Shown here: piece after piece, positions 42,716-52,263 of the stretch
Position numbering within the stretch: the first letter of the stretch is position 1
Layout of the letters: the number at the start of each line of letters is the position of its first letter
NCBI GenBank assembly: GCA_963932145.1
Contig: OZ010577.1
Coordinates: 21,252,289-21,316,288 of the forward strand
Reading direction: 5' to 3'
DNA: 64,000 nt
From: Acanthosepion lycidas
Taxonomy: Eukaryota; Mollusca; Cephalopoda; Sepiida; Sepiidae
Made by a program: the position numbers and the translations under genes
The notes under the pieces: model-generated
What the model was told of the DNA's origin: nothing
Database searches by the model: none
Seen by the model: the letters and a program-made list of their open reading frames with translations, nothing else

Positions 42716-43354
42716 TCTAATGGATGTCAGTTATCAGTTATCTTCTGTTCATTCTCCTCTCCAAGTTCTCCCAGAACTCACACTCTTTAGGTCCTGTCAC
42801 TGGATCTAACCAACGCCTTTATCCACTGTGCCATATGTCCTTGAGGACATCTGTGTATGAATTTCTGGGTATTATAAACCCAATGTCTTCAGCAACCATT
42901 TCTTACCAGTACTCATACTGCAATTTTTTGCTGTTATCATTGTATGTTTTTTAAGAGAGCTCATATTGCTATTTTCATTGTTGTTGTTATTGCTTTTCTC
43001 TGGCACTCCTTATAACTGGTTCCCATATTGTATTCATTTCTGTGTTTGGTCGGCTAAGATTTTTGGGGCCTAGCATATGCTGTTTCCTTAAGTTTATGAA
43101 TTTTCCAGTGATGTTCTTTGTCTATGATTTCAACCTGATCCAACAGAGGGCGGTGATCTCCCTTTTCTCTCTATATGTGGTCAGCCACGCCTGATTTTTC
43201 CACTTCCGCTCGTGTTACAGCTTTCTGTTCTTGAAACCTTACCTTAAGGGGGTGGTCTGTCTCCTTTATATTTCTTTCCACAGCTGCACAGGATGGTGTA
43301 CACATAGTCTTTAGTCATGTTCTCCTCTAGTGGGGGGCTCTTACTCGAGTCTAG
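42716..43354. other. Spacer between inverted repeat D copies
   Basis: On the minus strand 42780-42850 reads GGACATATGGCACAGTGGATAAAGG, which resembles a tRNA-like SINE head. The rest shows no feature. Because repeat D copies 1 and 2 face each other across it, the whole 42533-43555 could fold. Confidence 0.45.
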
Positions 43355-43555
43355 ACATGGCACATGAAACTAGAACAGTCTACCCCAGCAAGCGAAATAA
43401 AGGGTTCAGTTTGACATTCCAGCCACCTGAAGAAGGCCAAAGTGGACAACGGCTGAAATGTTGTGATAAATATGGCAACAAAGACGAGGACAATAGTCCG
43501 AATGATGTAAATAGTGTAAATAACACCTGATCTCAGAAATAAAGACAGGCATTTA
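43355..43555 (+). repeat. Dispersed repeat D, copy 2
   Basis: This is the best copy: GAAACTAGAACAGTCTACCCC, AATAAAGGGTTCAGTTTGACATTCCA, GCCACCTGAAGAAGGCC, ACGGCTGAAATGTTGTGATAAATATGG, GAGGACAATAGTCCGAAT and ATCTCAGAAATAAAGACAG. A 66-codon open frame across it (43330-43530) is low-complexity and probably not a gene. Confidence 0.7.
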
Positions 43556-43724
43556 CTATATATTTTCAATTACATGTTCTTTAAATTGTTTGCATATAAA
43601 TTTCACAAGTCACAAATATATATTGGAAAACATTTTACTGATTCAGTGACACCCTGAGACAGTCTTATAAACTTATAACAAGTTGTATCAGTTTTGTGAA
43701 TATAAATATAATTCTTTTATGTGT

Positions 43725-44300
43725 CATATCCCTTTAGGACATGTACAATCATGTCTCTCCACAACTTCCTATCCTTTGTAGTTCTAATGTTTGTCACCTT
43801 ACTATCCTTCTCAGTCTGTTCTAGCATTTATTTACACAAGCTTATTAGGTAGGTTACTCACTGTTTCTCTCTGCTTTTCTTGACTTCAATATGTCTAGTG
43901 AGTATCAAATTCTCCAACCATTTTTTTCTCATTATGCATTCAAAATATTTCATTTATGTCTTTTTGATTCTAAATACAAGTGTCCATTTGTTCATATTTT
44001 CTTTAAAAGTTTCCTTGTTGCTTACAATATCCTCTCCATGGTATTTCCTGTAGAACCACATCTCAGTTGCCTAAAGTCACTTCTTCATCTGTGAGGAAAT
44101 AATCTAGTATTCACTGATATATAGGGGGACTGATATTACAGAGGAATTCAACACTTTTCTTTGTTTCAAACAAAATTTTCCTGTTTATTTTGTAAGGCAT
44201 ATTACAATATTCTAATGTATCATCAGATTTGGGTGTCACATTTTCTGTTTCAACACTTCACAAATAGTTAAATTTCTGTAGCTTCTTAATTAAAAAAAAT
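43725..44300 (-). pseudogene. Family A LINE, C-terminal region
   Basis: The minus-strand match to the family A 3' half contains the complement of CTTTAGGACATGTACAATCATG, TTTACACAAGCTTATTAGGTAGGTTACTC, TGTAGAACCACATCTCAGTTGCC and CTTCTTCATCTGTGAGGAAATAATC. It is strongly worn, with no frame of useful length. Confidence 0.75.
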
Positions 44301-44800
44301 ATCCACAAAAACACCATCTGTATAATTGTAATGTTATCATTATATATTACAAATGAAAAGACAGAATTTTGAAGAATAGACTGAATTTCTAATATGTACT
44401 ATTACTGTATTCTTTAATTTTTCACTCCAAACTTCATCAATTACTGTTGGTCATTAGGTGTGTGTGGCCTCAGAGTTCTCTCCAAATGGAGACCCTACAT
44501 TCTTGTGCTGATGTAAGAGACTAACTCCCATTTAATTAAGTGTTTATAGATGTTATACTGGTTTTCCCACATGTACATATCCCAGGCACGGCTGGGTTGA
44601 TCATGTGTCACATATCATGACAGACATTGACATAGAATGAATTGTGGATCTCTACCCTCAGCTATCATATCATCTCTCAGGTCAAGCCTGTACTTGACTT
44701 CACAGAAGGACAGTGAATGCCATATCTATTCTAGTATTATCTGAAGTAAGCCATGTAGTACATATTGTTAAAAATTATGTGCTATACTTTTTTAAAGGGC
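44301..44800. other. Unannotated spacer
   Basis: Nothing was recognised. Confidence 0.5.
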
Positions 44801-44957
44801 GAGCAATAACTGAGCAGTAATTGTGAGCTGGGCTGGGCAGAGTGTATTTGGTCTTAGTGGAAACAGGGTGAGCAATAACTGAGCAGTAATTGTGAGCTGG
44901 GCTAGGCAGTGTGTATTTGGGATCAGTGGGAACAGAGTGAGTAAGAACTGAGCAGTA
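44801..44957 (+). repeat. 69-bp tandem repeat, about 2.3 copies
   Basis: Units start at 44801, 44870 and 44939 (GAGCAATAACTGAGCAG, GAGCAATAACTGAGCAG, GAGTAAGAACTGAGCAG). The first two differ at only a few positions, so the array is recent. The 76-codon minus-strand open frame here is a repeat artefact. Confidence 0.85.
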
Positions 44958-44989
44958 CTAAAAATAAAAACTAGCTGTGATAACCATAG

Positions 44990-45200
44990 ACATGTGCAGT
45001 GGAACAAGAACAGTCTACCCACATAGATTAAATAGAGGGTTCAGTTTAGAATTACCTCCAGGTAACCCAGATCAATAACACCTGATGAAGGCTAGAGAAC
45101 ACAATGGTCAAAATGTTGTGATAATAATAAGAAAAAATTTGAAGACAATAGTCTGAATGCAAATAGTATAAGTAATGGCAACTCCTTATCTCAGAAATTC
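44990..45200 (+). repeat. Dispersed repeat D, copy 3
   Basis: Blocks: GGAACAAGAACAGTCTACCC, TTAAATAGAGGGTTCAGTTTAGAATTACC, ACACCTGATGAAGGCTAG, AATGGTCAAAATGTTGTGATAA, GAAGACAATAGTCTGAATG and CTTATCTCAGAAATTCAAAC. It differs from copies 1 and 2 by an insertion of about 20 bp before the CCTGATGA phrase. Confidence 0.65.
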
Positions 45201-45706
45201 AAACAGAAATTATACTTTTTTTGTTTCTTTTTTTTTTGTTCTTATAAATACATACAGTAATGGGATTGATTGGAAAAGTGTCTGATCAAGTACATCACAA
45301 AGAACTGTTGGAACTGCTAGCTAACCATGACATATTTGGGAAGGATATTAGAATAATCCAGAAGCTATACCGGTAGCAAATTACCTGTATATGGATAGAA
45401 AATGAATTCAGTAAACATACACAAAAAGAAATGGCTGTAAGATGTGGATGTGTCTTCTCAATGGATTTATTCGACCTAAACAGGGAGATGATTCTGAGAC
45501 AATTACAAGTCCTAACAGGATTCATTAATGGTGGCTACAAGCTTAACAACTAAGTATGTAGATCACACAGTGTTGATAGCAGATATAGCTTAGAAACTAC
45601 AAGAACTCCTATAGAAGGTAATGAAGAAAAATGAGAAGAATGGACTAAAAATTGATTACAGGAAGATGGAATACATGATTATTAGCAAAGGGAACAGCCC
45701 AACATA

Positions 45707-45786
45707 TTAGGTTGGTGCAAAAATAATGTCGTTTTCTCACATAGTAACATATGTGAGAAAACGACATTATTTTTACACCAACCTAA
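45707..45786 (-). mobile_element. Mariner-derived MITE, 80 bp, copy 2
   Basis: This is an 80-bp palindrome with the same TTAGGTTGGTGCAAAAATAA ends and flanking TA as copy 1. Its central loop (CACATAGTAACATATGTG) matches copy 1 only when one of them is inverted, so the two lie in opposite orientation and differ at only about four positions. It interrupts a family A LINE. Confidence 0.93.
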
Positions 45787-45879
45787 TACAAGCTACAAAT
45801 TGGAGATACCAAAATCAAACTAGAACAAAAGTTTGAATATGTGGGAATTTTTTTAACAGATAACAGAAAAGTGCAATCA

Positions 45880-46960
45880 GAGTTATTACATGTCAAATCA
45901 ACTAGGGTCTGACTATTTCTGACACAGATTTTTAAAAACATTTTGTACACTTATAGAGCTTTCTGATAGAAATTGAATGGTAATGATGCAGAGTGGCATT
46001 TTTTGCTATATCTTATAGGAAAGAACCATGTGATGGGTTAGGTGGCACTATTAAAAGGTTAGCAGCAAAAGCAAGCCTGCAGCAACCCTATAATGAACAA
46101 ATAATGACACCAAGACAGTTTGATTATGCAAGAAAAAACATTTCAGGCCTAAATATTTCTATTCCTCAACAGATGAATGGACAAATGAAACAAAAATCTT
46201 AGAAAATAGATTAAAAAAAATTATTTTCATTATGTCACTTTTTCATATAAAAATCTATTTGTTGAATAATAAAAATTTAAACAAAACCAAAAATAATGAT
46301 GTTTATTTTCCACCAAAGTGGTCAACATTTAAGCACAAATAACAAAAACTATGTTGATTTTATGATCATAGTTCTTATGTGAATATTAACCAGCATTTAA
46401 AGAGCTTTCTAAAGATATACAACTTGACCATATTGGGCAATATGAAAATGTTAGAATATGGTGGCAAATACCAAAATCCTCCTTTTTGAATTTGGCCCAA
46501 CCCAGTAAAATCGTTGTAAGTCAGGCCACAGTCAAAAGTCCACCACAAAATTTTGTACATATCTTGCCATGAAGCAGACAAATTTGTTGTCACATTCTAA
46601 AAATAATTAAAGATACATTTTTGAGAAATTAACAGTCAAATGTTATCGTCAAGATCAAATTATGTTATTTGACCTTTAAACAAACAAATACATAGATCAC
46701 CTTTTAGATCTATTCAAGTACTTTAAAATGGTATATAATTTAGCTTTGTAGGTGTAAAAACAACAGATATTGACATTTACACTTTGTGACTATTCACCTT
46801 TTTGGCAAGGGTCATATCTCAAGAACCCTTTGACCTAGAGATGTAAAATAGGTACCATTCAATTTATATCATGAAGCTCTTATAAGTGAAGTGTAACAAA
46901 TTTTTAAGAAATCTGTGTTGGTGATGGTCAGACCCCTGCTGATTTGATATGGAATGACTC
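45880..46960. mobile_element. 1,081-bp TIR DNA transposon
   Basis: The left end GAGTTATTACATGTCAAATC and the right end, read inwards as GAGTCATTCCATATCAAATC, begin inverted repeats of about 105 bp (45880-45982 and about 46852-46960). Both contain GGGTCTGAC, ACACAGATTT, TTATA.GAGCTT and AATTGAATGGTA. It lies in a family A LINE that continues on both sides. The interior carries a transposon-derived open frame (45993-46202) and about 640 bp of worn sequence. The superfamily is not known to me; an exact target duplication could not be read. Confidence 0.85.
45993..46202 (+). pseudogene. Remnant of a TIR-transposon gene (CDGxGG..KR motif)
   Basis: A 69-codon frame just inside the left inverted repeat reads KEPCDGLGGTIKRLAAKASL followed by QQPYNEQIMTPRQ. 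The pattern H/Y.K..CDG.GG..KR....ASLQ.P, near the C-terminus of predicted proteins in many invertebrate genomes, is one I recognise only as transposon-associated; I cannot name its function. The ATG at 45993 replaces what is usually interior sequence, so this is a fragment and not a complete small protein. After the stop at 46200 the interior is worn. A minus-strand open frame at 46375-46593 has no motif that I recognise. Confidence 0.6.
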
Positions 46961-47282
46961 AACACTGAAATCAGAAGGTGCATTGAGATAGCAAAAGTTA
47001 CCATCCAAAAGCTTAACAAAGTATTAAGAATTAGAAAATTTTGTTAGAAACAAAGAAAAGAGTACTGAATTTTTGTGTAATATCAGGACTCCTGTATGAC
47101 AGTGAGTGCTGGACAATCTCCTCACCCATGAAGAAGAGACTTAAAGCAACAGCAATGTGGTTCTACAGAAGGATGCAGAAAATACCATGGACCAAACATA
47201 TGAGCAACAATTAAGTTTTAGATAAAATGAAAACAAAAAAATGCTACTTAACATCATAAAGAAGCAGTTGAAACAGGACTTG

Positions 47283-47566
47283 GAAAATTTGATCCTCACA
47301 GGAGTTATTGAAGGCAAGAAGGATAGAGGAAAACAACACATAACCTGCCTAGTGAGCTTGAGTAAATGGATGGTGGAGCAAGGCTTAGGAGAGATAATGA
47401 ACAGAGAGTTGAAATTTCTGGGACACATAATGAGGAAAGAGGGTTTAGAAAATTTGATCCTCACAGGAGTGATTGAAGGCAAGAAGGATAGAGGAAAACA
47501 GCACATAACCTACCTAGTGAGCTTGAGTAAATGGATGGTGGAGCAAGGCTTAGGAGAGATAACAAA
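47283..47566 (+). repeat. 165-bp in-frame tandem duplication in the LINE C-terminus
   Basis: GAAAATTTGATCCTCACAGG at 47283 recurs at 47448, and about 118 bp on each side are nearly identical. Because 165 is 55 codons, both copies stay in one open frame (47241-47624, 127 codons) that repeats LENLILTGVIEGKKDRGKQH ... SKWMVEQGLGEI twice. Other family A copies have this block once. Confidence 0.85.
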
Positions 47567-47640
47567 GATGAAATTTATTAAGAATTACAAAAGACCAGAA
47601 TTTGTGGAGTGCCATGACTACTAAAATCGTGAAGGGACAC

Positions 47641-48187
47641 AGCAGACTGAAGAAGAATTGACTTGTTTATGAATAAAAATCAATTTAATATAATGAAGTT
47701 TATTATTTTGTAATCAATTTTTAGATAAAAAATTTTCATATTTTATGGATTTTCTGCTTCATTTTTTTTCTATATTGTTACTTTCACCTGAAATCTTACA
47801 GCAACCCTGAGTATTGTATTCTTCCTGAAGAAAAGAAACTTTGTTGAACATATTTTCATTCACAAATACATTAATCAGATGAAGGAAAGAAATCAAAGTA
47901 AGCTTCAATTAAGATCTTAAACTAACACACAGAGGTCTCAATCAATAATCAATGGTAGAGCAAAAACTAATCATCAAGATTTATTCACAACAAAATTACT
48001 GGATTCAAAGTACAAAAAAAAACTGTGTATAACTGAAGTGGTCAGCCTTGTGCTAAGTCTATTATTTTGGTGATAAATATTCTATATTTGTTCATAAGTT
48101 ACAAATAAAAAATAATATCAATTTTATGATAGCAAAAATAAATTAAAATACAGAATTAACTCCTGCACAGGAAAAAACAAATTTGGC
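47641..48187. other. Unannotated spacer
   Basis: Nothing was recognised beyond A/T runs. Confidence 0.5.
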
Positions 48188-48372
48188 TTTTTTCTTAAAC
48201 ATTTTACCCCATGTAAGTCAATAAAGCTACAAATATGCCAGAGGTTACTGAGTGTGAAAGAATATAAGAAAAAGAAAAACATTATTAAGGAGAGGGAAAA
48301 AATAAAAGAACAGAAATTAAGAAGACAGAAGATAATGACTGACACTGCATTTAAAGTTTTGAAGATCAAAGT
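48188..48372 (-). mobile_element. CR1-like LINE 3' end
   Basis: The minus-strand frame gives LIFKTLNAVSVII...YSFTLSNLWHICSF and the terminal DLHGVKCLRKK, parallel to LIFKNLNAMSVII...YVSGFTALLGVK at 2560-2722. The terminus AACATTTTACCCCATGTAAG is at about 48200-48219. Its inner end is cut by the 5' LTR of Gypsy element 2. Confidence 0.82.
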
Positions 48373-48759
48373 TGTATGGTGAACACACATCAGTACAGAA
48401 GCAAGAGAGGCCTCAGTTTGGATATGGACATGTTTGTCAACACCAGTTACATCCAGATTTTTCACTTTAGCAGCAGGACAGTTTGGCATGTCTAGCTAGA
48501 TGCAGGCTTCTCTGCACCTGGTCAAGATCCAGGTTTTGTAAGATGCCTCATGCCAATAAAAGCTGGGGAAGAAACAGCAGTTGGCAAAACATGGTGTCTT
48601 GTGAAATTGGTCTCATGGGCATTTTGTTCCCCAAGTTGCTGTGGTTTCCAAGTAGTGTTATTTTTTGTTACCTCCCGTCTCTTTCTACTCTCTCCCTATT
48701 ATCACTGTAGTTGCTGGGAGAGCAATCAATTAGGTGTTTCCCCCCAACCAATCTCAACA
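48373..48759 (+). mobile_element. Gypsy element 2, 5' LTR
   Basis: About 387 bp aligned with the 3' LTR (52264-52600 plus 55266-55316): CATCAGTACAGA, GGCCTCAG, GACATGTTTGTCAACACCAGTTACATCCAG, AAGATGCCTCATGCCAA, ATGGGCATTTTGTTCC and TTACCTCCCGTCTCTTT, ending TCTCAACA at 48759. The first base is uncertain by a few positions (48373 or 48377). The direct repeats have clearly diverged, so the insertion is old. Confidence 0.85.
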
Positions 48760-48798
48760 GACTCTCTGCTTACATTATAACAAACTATTTCAGTACTC

Positions 48799-49460
48799 AT
48801 GGATGACAGCAAGTTCAACCTGAAGCTAATCCCTGGATTTGATAGTTCAGACCAGGGTCTCACTATCATTGAAGGGGTTGGAAAGGCTGAATTAGTTTGA
48901 TCTGTGTGGTGTGAAGAACATTGCTAGCATTCTGCCACTTCAGTTGACAGGAAGTGCATTTGCTGTGTTCCAACAACTCCATAAGGATGAAAGAAAAGAT
49001 GTAGGCCATATCAGGGATGCCCTGTATGTTACCTTCATTTATAGCATACGACCAGTTTGTAGCTAAGCACTTGCATTCAAATGAATCTGTCAACATCTAC
49101 TTGTGGACTTGCATATGCATTTATAGCAGGGTTGCATGAGCACATCAAGAAGCTGCCTCGTGCTTCCTCTCGAATAGATGCACTGAATATCAACCAGCTA
49201 TTAGACCATGCTAGACATATACTGAAGGACGATATATCGGTGGTGGAATTGATTGTGGTCTTCACAACTGGGTACAGACTTGACTTCTGCCAATGATACA
49301 CAGAGCAATATTGTCTACCACAGAGATGTTGTGGTGCTAATCACTTGGCTTAGATATTTTGTTTGAGTTGATGAACTGGGCAAAGTGGAAGGCAGCGAAG
49401 AGACAAAGTCATAACGGTGCTATTGCTGTGACAAACTTGGCCATATAACACAGAAATGTT
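48799..49460 (+). pseudogene. Gypsy element 2, gag with zinc knuckle
   Basis: It starts at ATG 48799, 39 bp after the LTR: MDDSKFNLKLIPGFD. This is followed by frameshifted pieces such as VPTTP and ALRSATSV. The matrix/capsid region is scrambled by stops; 49081-49296 keeps one frame with LDHARHILKDDISVVELIVV. A perfect CCHC zinc knuckle with C, C, H and C at spacings 2, 4 and 4 (CYCCDKLGHITQKC) lies at 49418-49459. Gag packages the element's RNA. It is broken and not expressible as one protein. Confidence 0.85.
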
Positions 49461-49539
49461 TGGGGAAACAGATCAGGGGAACAGACATCAATGCCAGTCT
49501 CATTCCCTACTAAGGTATAAATGCAGTGCTGCCTGCAGT

Positions 49540-50020
49540 CAATTTATTAGTCAACAGGGAATAGTGTTTAGCTCTCATTGACCCTGGCTGCTTTCTGTCA
49601 ATTGTTAGAGCAATGATGGTTTTGAACTGGAGAGCACATACATGTGGAGTCAGTTCATGGGAGAATGCAAGCATGAAGTAGTGTTGGGACCATTAATATC
49701 TGCAAAAACAGTGGCAACTCAGCTGATGTTGATGTCCTTCTGGTGCATGATAAACCGCTAGGCTTTGACTTCATTGCCAGAATAGATGCAATAACTGAAT
49801 TAGGTGGAATCCATATCATGCAGACTGAAGCTGTATGGTTCTGCAGCAATACCACCATGTGTGGTGATCCATATTGACCAACCTGATTTTTCTGTGGAAT
49901 TCAACCACTGGCAAAGGATCTGGACTGCAAAATTGAAGTGGACAGCAGGTGTGGTGACAGCTCAGTTACACAACAGGGTATTGAAGTACCTAGTTTTAAA
50001 GGACATTAGATCACCAAGGG
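49540..50020 (+). pseudogene. Gypsy element 2, protease
   Basis: The active-site region reads ALIDPGCFLSIV (about 49573-49608), where the usual D-T/S-G triad has proline in place of T or S. The C-terminal half has DVLLVHDKPLGFDFIARIDA (about 49730-49790) and ITELGGIHIM, the block around the second conserved loop of retropepsins. With the altered active site and frameshifts it is dead. Confidence 0.8.
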
Positions 50021-50560
50021 TTGGCTAATACCATACCCTGAAAACAAACTGGGACCACCCAAAGGCTTAGTGCCATTAATTGCCATCATGCAGCACAACA
50101 ATGGAAAGGTGCACCCAGTGATGAACTATCATGAGCTCAACAAACACATTGATGTGTTCACTGCAAATGCAGATGTTTGTTTGGTCAAACTGCAACAGTG
50201 GTGCCAACAAGAGTCAAATGTTGCCACACTTGACTTGTGAAAAGTGTATCTTCAAATACATGTACATGATTCGCTGTGTCCATATCAAACTATGATTATA
50301 AATGGCAAGCTGTTTTGCCTAACGGTGTTGGGATTCAGACTCAGTGTGGCATCTCTAATCACAAAGTCCATTACTGACACTGTGCGGTCACAGGAAGAGT
50401 CAGTTGGGGAGAGCAATCTCAGCATACATTGATGATATGTAGGTCAATGAGAGCATCATGTCTGCAGAACATGTCAGGACAAAATTAACTGATGTGTAAA
50501 GAACAAGAACATTTGAAGGATGAGGGCAGGGTAACACTCTGTGGTGGACGTGTAGAAGAG
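50021..50560 (+). pseudogene. Gypsy element 2, reverse transcriptase
   Basis: Palm and fingers can be followed: MQHNNGKVHPVMNYHELNKH (about 50090-50150), NVATLDL.KVYLQIHV (about 50218-50267; the first catalytic aspartate is kept but a stop follows), CPYQTMIINGKLFCLTVLGF (about 50276-50335), then AISAYIDDM with the catalytic YIDD box at 50425-50436, followed directly by TAG. The clade is Ty3/Gypsy-like by domain order (protease, RT, RNase H, integrase). It is inactive. Confidence 0.88.
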
Positions 50561-51180
50561 CGATCCCAAAGGTGTCTGATGTTATGACTTGGCGGAATGT
50601 CTTCTGTGTGGGAAGCTGGTGGAACATCTCCTGGTATGTGGATGGTTACATGTGGGGACCGGGTTCATCAAGCAGCAGGAAAATGCAGTTACAAAGGGAT
50701 GGGATGAACAAGTTAACATCCCTCAAGTAGATGGTGAAGAAGACCTTGGACAGAGTGTGACAGGAAGATCCTGCCCAGGGTGACTGGTGTGTAAACAGCT
50801 CTGAAATCAATGTGTGGGTCAATGTAAGCTCCCTAGTGACAGGAGTGGTGCTGGAAAAAGATGGAGCAAAATTGGAGGATGCATGCTGGCTTCAGCCAAC
50901 AAATGATGCCCAACATATCAACTTGGCTTAACTGGATACTGCAATTAAAGGCCTCAATTTGATCCTCCAGTGGCAGGCAAAGAATCTGAACATAAAAACC
51001 AATTCCTTATATGTGTACCACAGTGCAAAACTATGGTATGTACCAAAACAGTGAGTAAGATGCTGGTGTGAAGAATGTTGAACAGAATGAAGGAATTGGT
51101 CCAAGAATATAAGTTGTCAGTTGATGTAATGATGGCTACATCAAACCAGAACTTGGCAGGGAAGATGACCCATGTGCCCT
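50561..51180 (+). pseudogene. Gypsy element 2, RT connection and RNase H
   Basis: The connection region reads LCGKLVEHLLVCGWLHVGTG and FIKQQENAVTKGWDEQ (50600-50710). RNase H follows with INVWVNVSSLVTGVVLEKDG (about 50803-50862; the first catalytic aspartate of DASS is N here), EDACWLQPTNDAQHINLA (about 50874-50927), a stop, LDTAIKGLNLILQWQAKNLN and TNSLYVYH (TDS in relatives). Two catalytic aspartates are therefore asparagine. Confidence 0.85.
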
Positions 51181-51905
51181 AAAGGTGGCTTGATATAGCC
51201 AAAAATAGAGCTGAACCTGTGTGGTAGGTGTGTGCTGCTTCTCTGACACCATGAGTCCCAGTTGGATAATGGAAATACATCAATGCAGTATTTTAAGCAA
51301 AGAGTTTGTCCTTCCGTGACAAAGGCCATGGTAAAATTGGTTATTGGTTCCTGTGTGGAATGCACAATAGATCCTGTGCCAGTTCATTGAAAAAAGGCCA
51401 GTACTTGGTACCAGGTCAGCATGGATATTACTCACTACCATGTCAATCATTAATCATCCTGTAATGCTTTTCTGTTTGGCGGCCGTTACATCACCGAGAC
51501 TCATTGAGTATCATACATCAGCTGGAATATGTGTTCTGTGAGAGGAGGTCACCATGTGACATACTCATAGACAATGACACTGTTTTCCACAGTAGGGAGT
51601 TCTAGGCCTTTGCCTATGGATGGGATGTGCATTTGCAATTCCAGCGGGAAACAGAATAACAAAGTGGGGTCACAGAACTGTCAAGACGATTATGGACAGG
51701 ATGAAGTGTAGTGTTGAAGAGACCATCTACTGGTAGAATGTAATCCCCAAAGATGACACCTCACCACTGACTGCACCCACAAATCAAGCCTACAGATACA
51801 AAATTCAGACTAAATGGATTGAGTCAGTACCTCCAACAATGTCTGAGGTGAGGCATAATGTGTACAAGGTGGAAGACCCTGTGTGAGTAAAGGGCCCACA
51901 CAACT
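51181..51905 (+). pseudogene. Gypsy element 2, integrase
   Basis: The zinc-binding region has VVGVCCFSDTMSPSWIMEI in mixed frames and a CIEC-like CVECTIDPVPVH.KK (about 51352-51395). The core domain shows CDILIDNDTVFHSREF (about 51556-51604) with the second catalytic aspartate, AFAYGWDVHLQFQ, and RRLWTG. The GNG.VER block is worn (ETE.QSGVTELSR). The C-terminal domain has NVIPKDDTSPLTAPTNQAY (about 51738-51795) and ends in VKGPHNW near 51905, where foreign sequence begins. Confidence 0.85.
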
Positions 51906-52263
51906 GGTCTACAAAAAATTTGGAACAAATTACTGGACTAACAAGTCCTTTTGTAAAGGTTCTTTCATTAAAAACTTCAAGAAAATTTGGTCTAGTTTCA
52001 ATCTTTGGTCTGCAAACAATCTTAGTGGATGGAATGCTCTGCCAACAAATTTTGTCCTTCTTTGATTTCATGATCTTTGACAAGTAGTGAAGATATGTTC
52101 AATGGTGAGGAAGAAATCCTCATGAATGTGGATAGGCCAGATAATCCCATGTAGGAAGAATCAGATGTGAACGAGGTGGAGGAACATGAACCAGTTCAAC
52201 TTCAGAGAAGCAATCAAAGAAAGAGACCCACTTCATATCTGTGCTCAGGAGATCATGGAGGAG
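51906..52263 (+). other. Foreign insert and pol end before the 3' LTR
   Basis: The expected integrase tail is interrupted from about 51906 by about 170 bp with a different character (FGTNYWTNKSFCKGSFIKNF and WNALPTNF in one frame, perhaps a LINE tail of WN.LPTN type). This contains a 54-bp block repeated at 53182-53235. From about 52085 normal pol C-terminal sequence seems to resume (MNVDRPDNPM, NEVEEHEPVQLQRSNQRKRP). A purine-rich tract GGAGATCATGGAGGAG ends at 52263, just before the LTR. Confidence 0.6.

Larger units (their letters stand above)
45265..47640 (+). pseudogene. Family A LINE, plus copy with two insertions
   Basis: The plus-strand palm region is at 45265-45706: VHHKELLELLANHDIFGKDI, RIIQKLYR, IENEFSKHTQKEMAV, CGCVFSMDLFDL and ILRQLQVLTGFINGGYKLNN. 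The YADD box is spoiled (VDHTVLIAD). A mariner MITE interrupts at 45707-45786, after which KLQIGD-type sequence (CAAGCTACAAATTGGAGATAC) resumes. A TIR transposon interrupts again at 45880-46960. The C-terminus follows: CWTISSPMKKRLKATAMWFY, IPWTKHMSN, then an internal 165-bp duplication (47283-47566). It is inactive. Confidence 0.88.

Noticed and set aside
43355..43555. Complete hammerhead ribozyme in repeat D
   Set aside because: The CTGANGA and GAAA phrases and a possible stem II are present, but I could not find stem I pairing or a cleavage site, so it is left as a lead only.
45265..45525. Minus-strand 76-codon frame at 45295-45525
   Set aside because: The plus strand here encodes the family A RT palm; the minus frame is antisense.
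51883..52065. 60-codon frame as a small gene
   Set aside because: It lies inside the foreign insert in Gypsy pol and has no start context; it may be a LINE tail.
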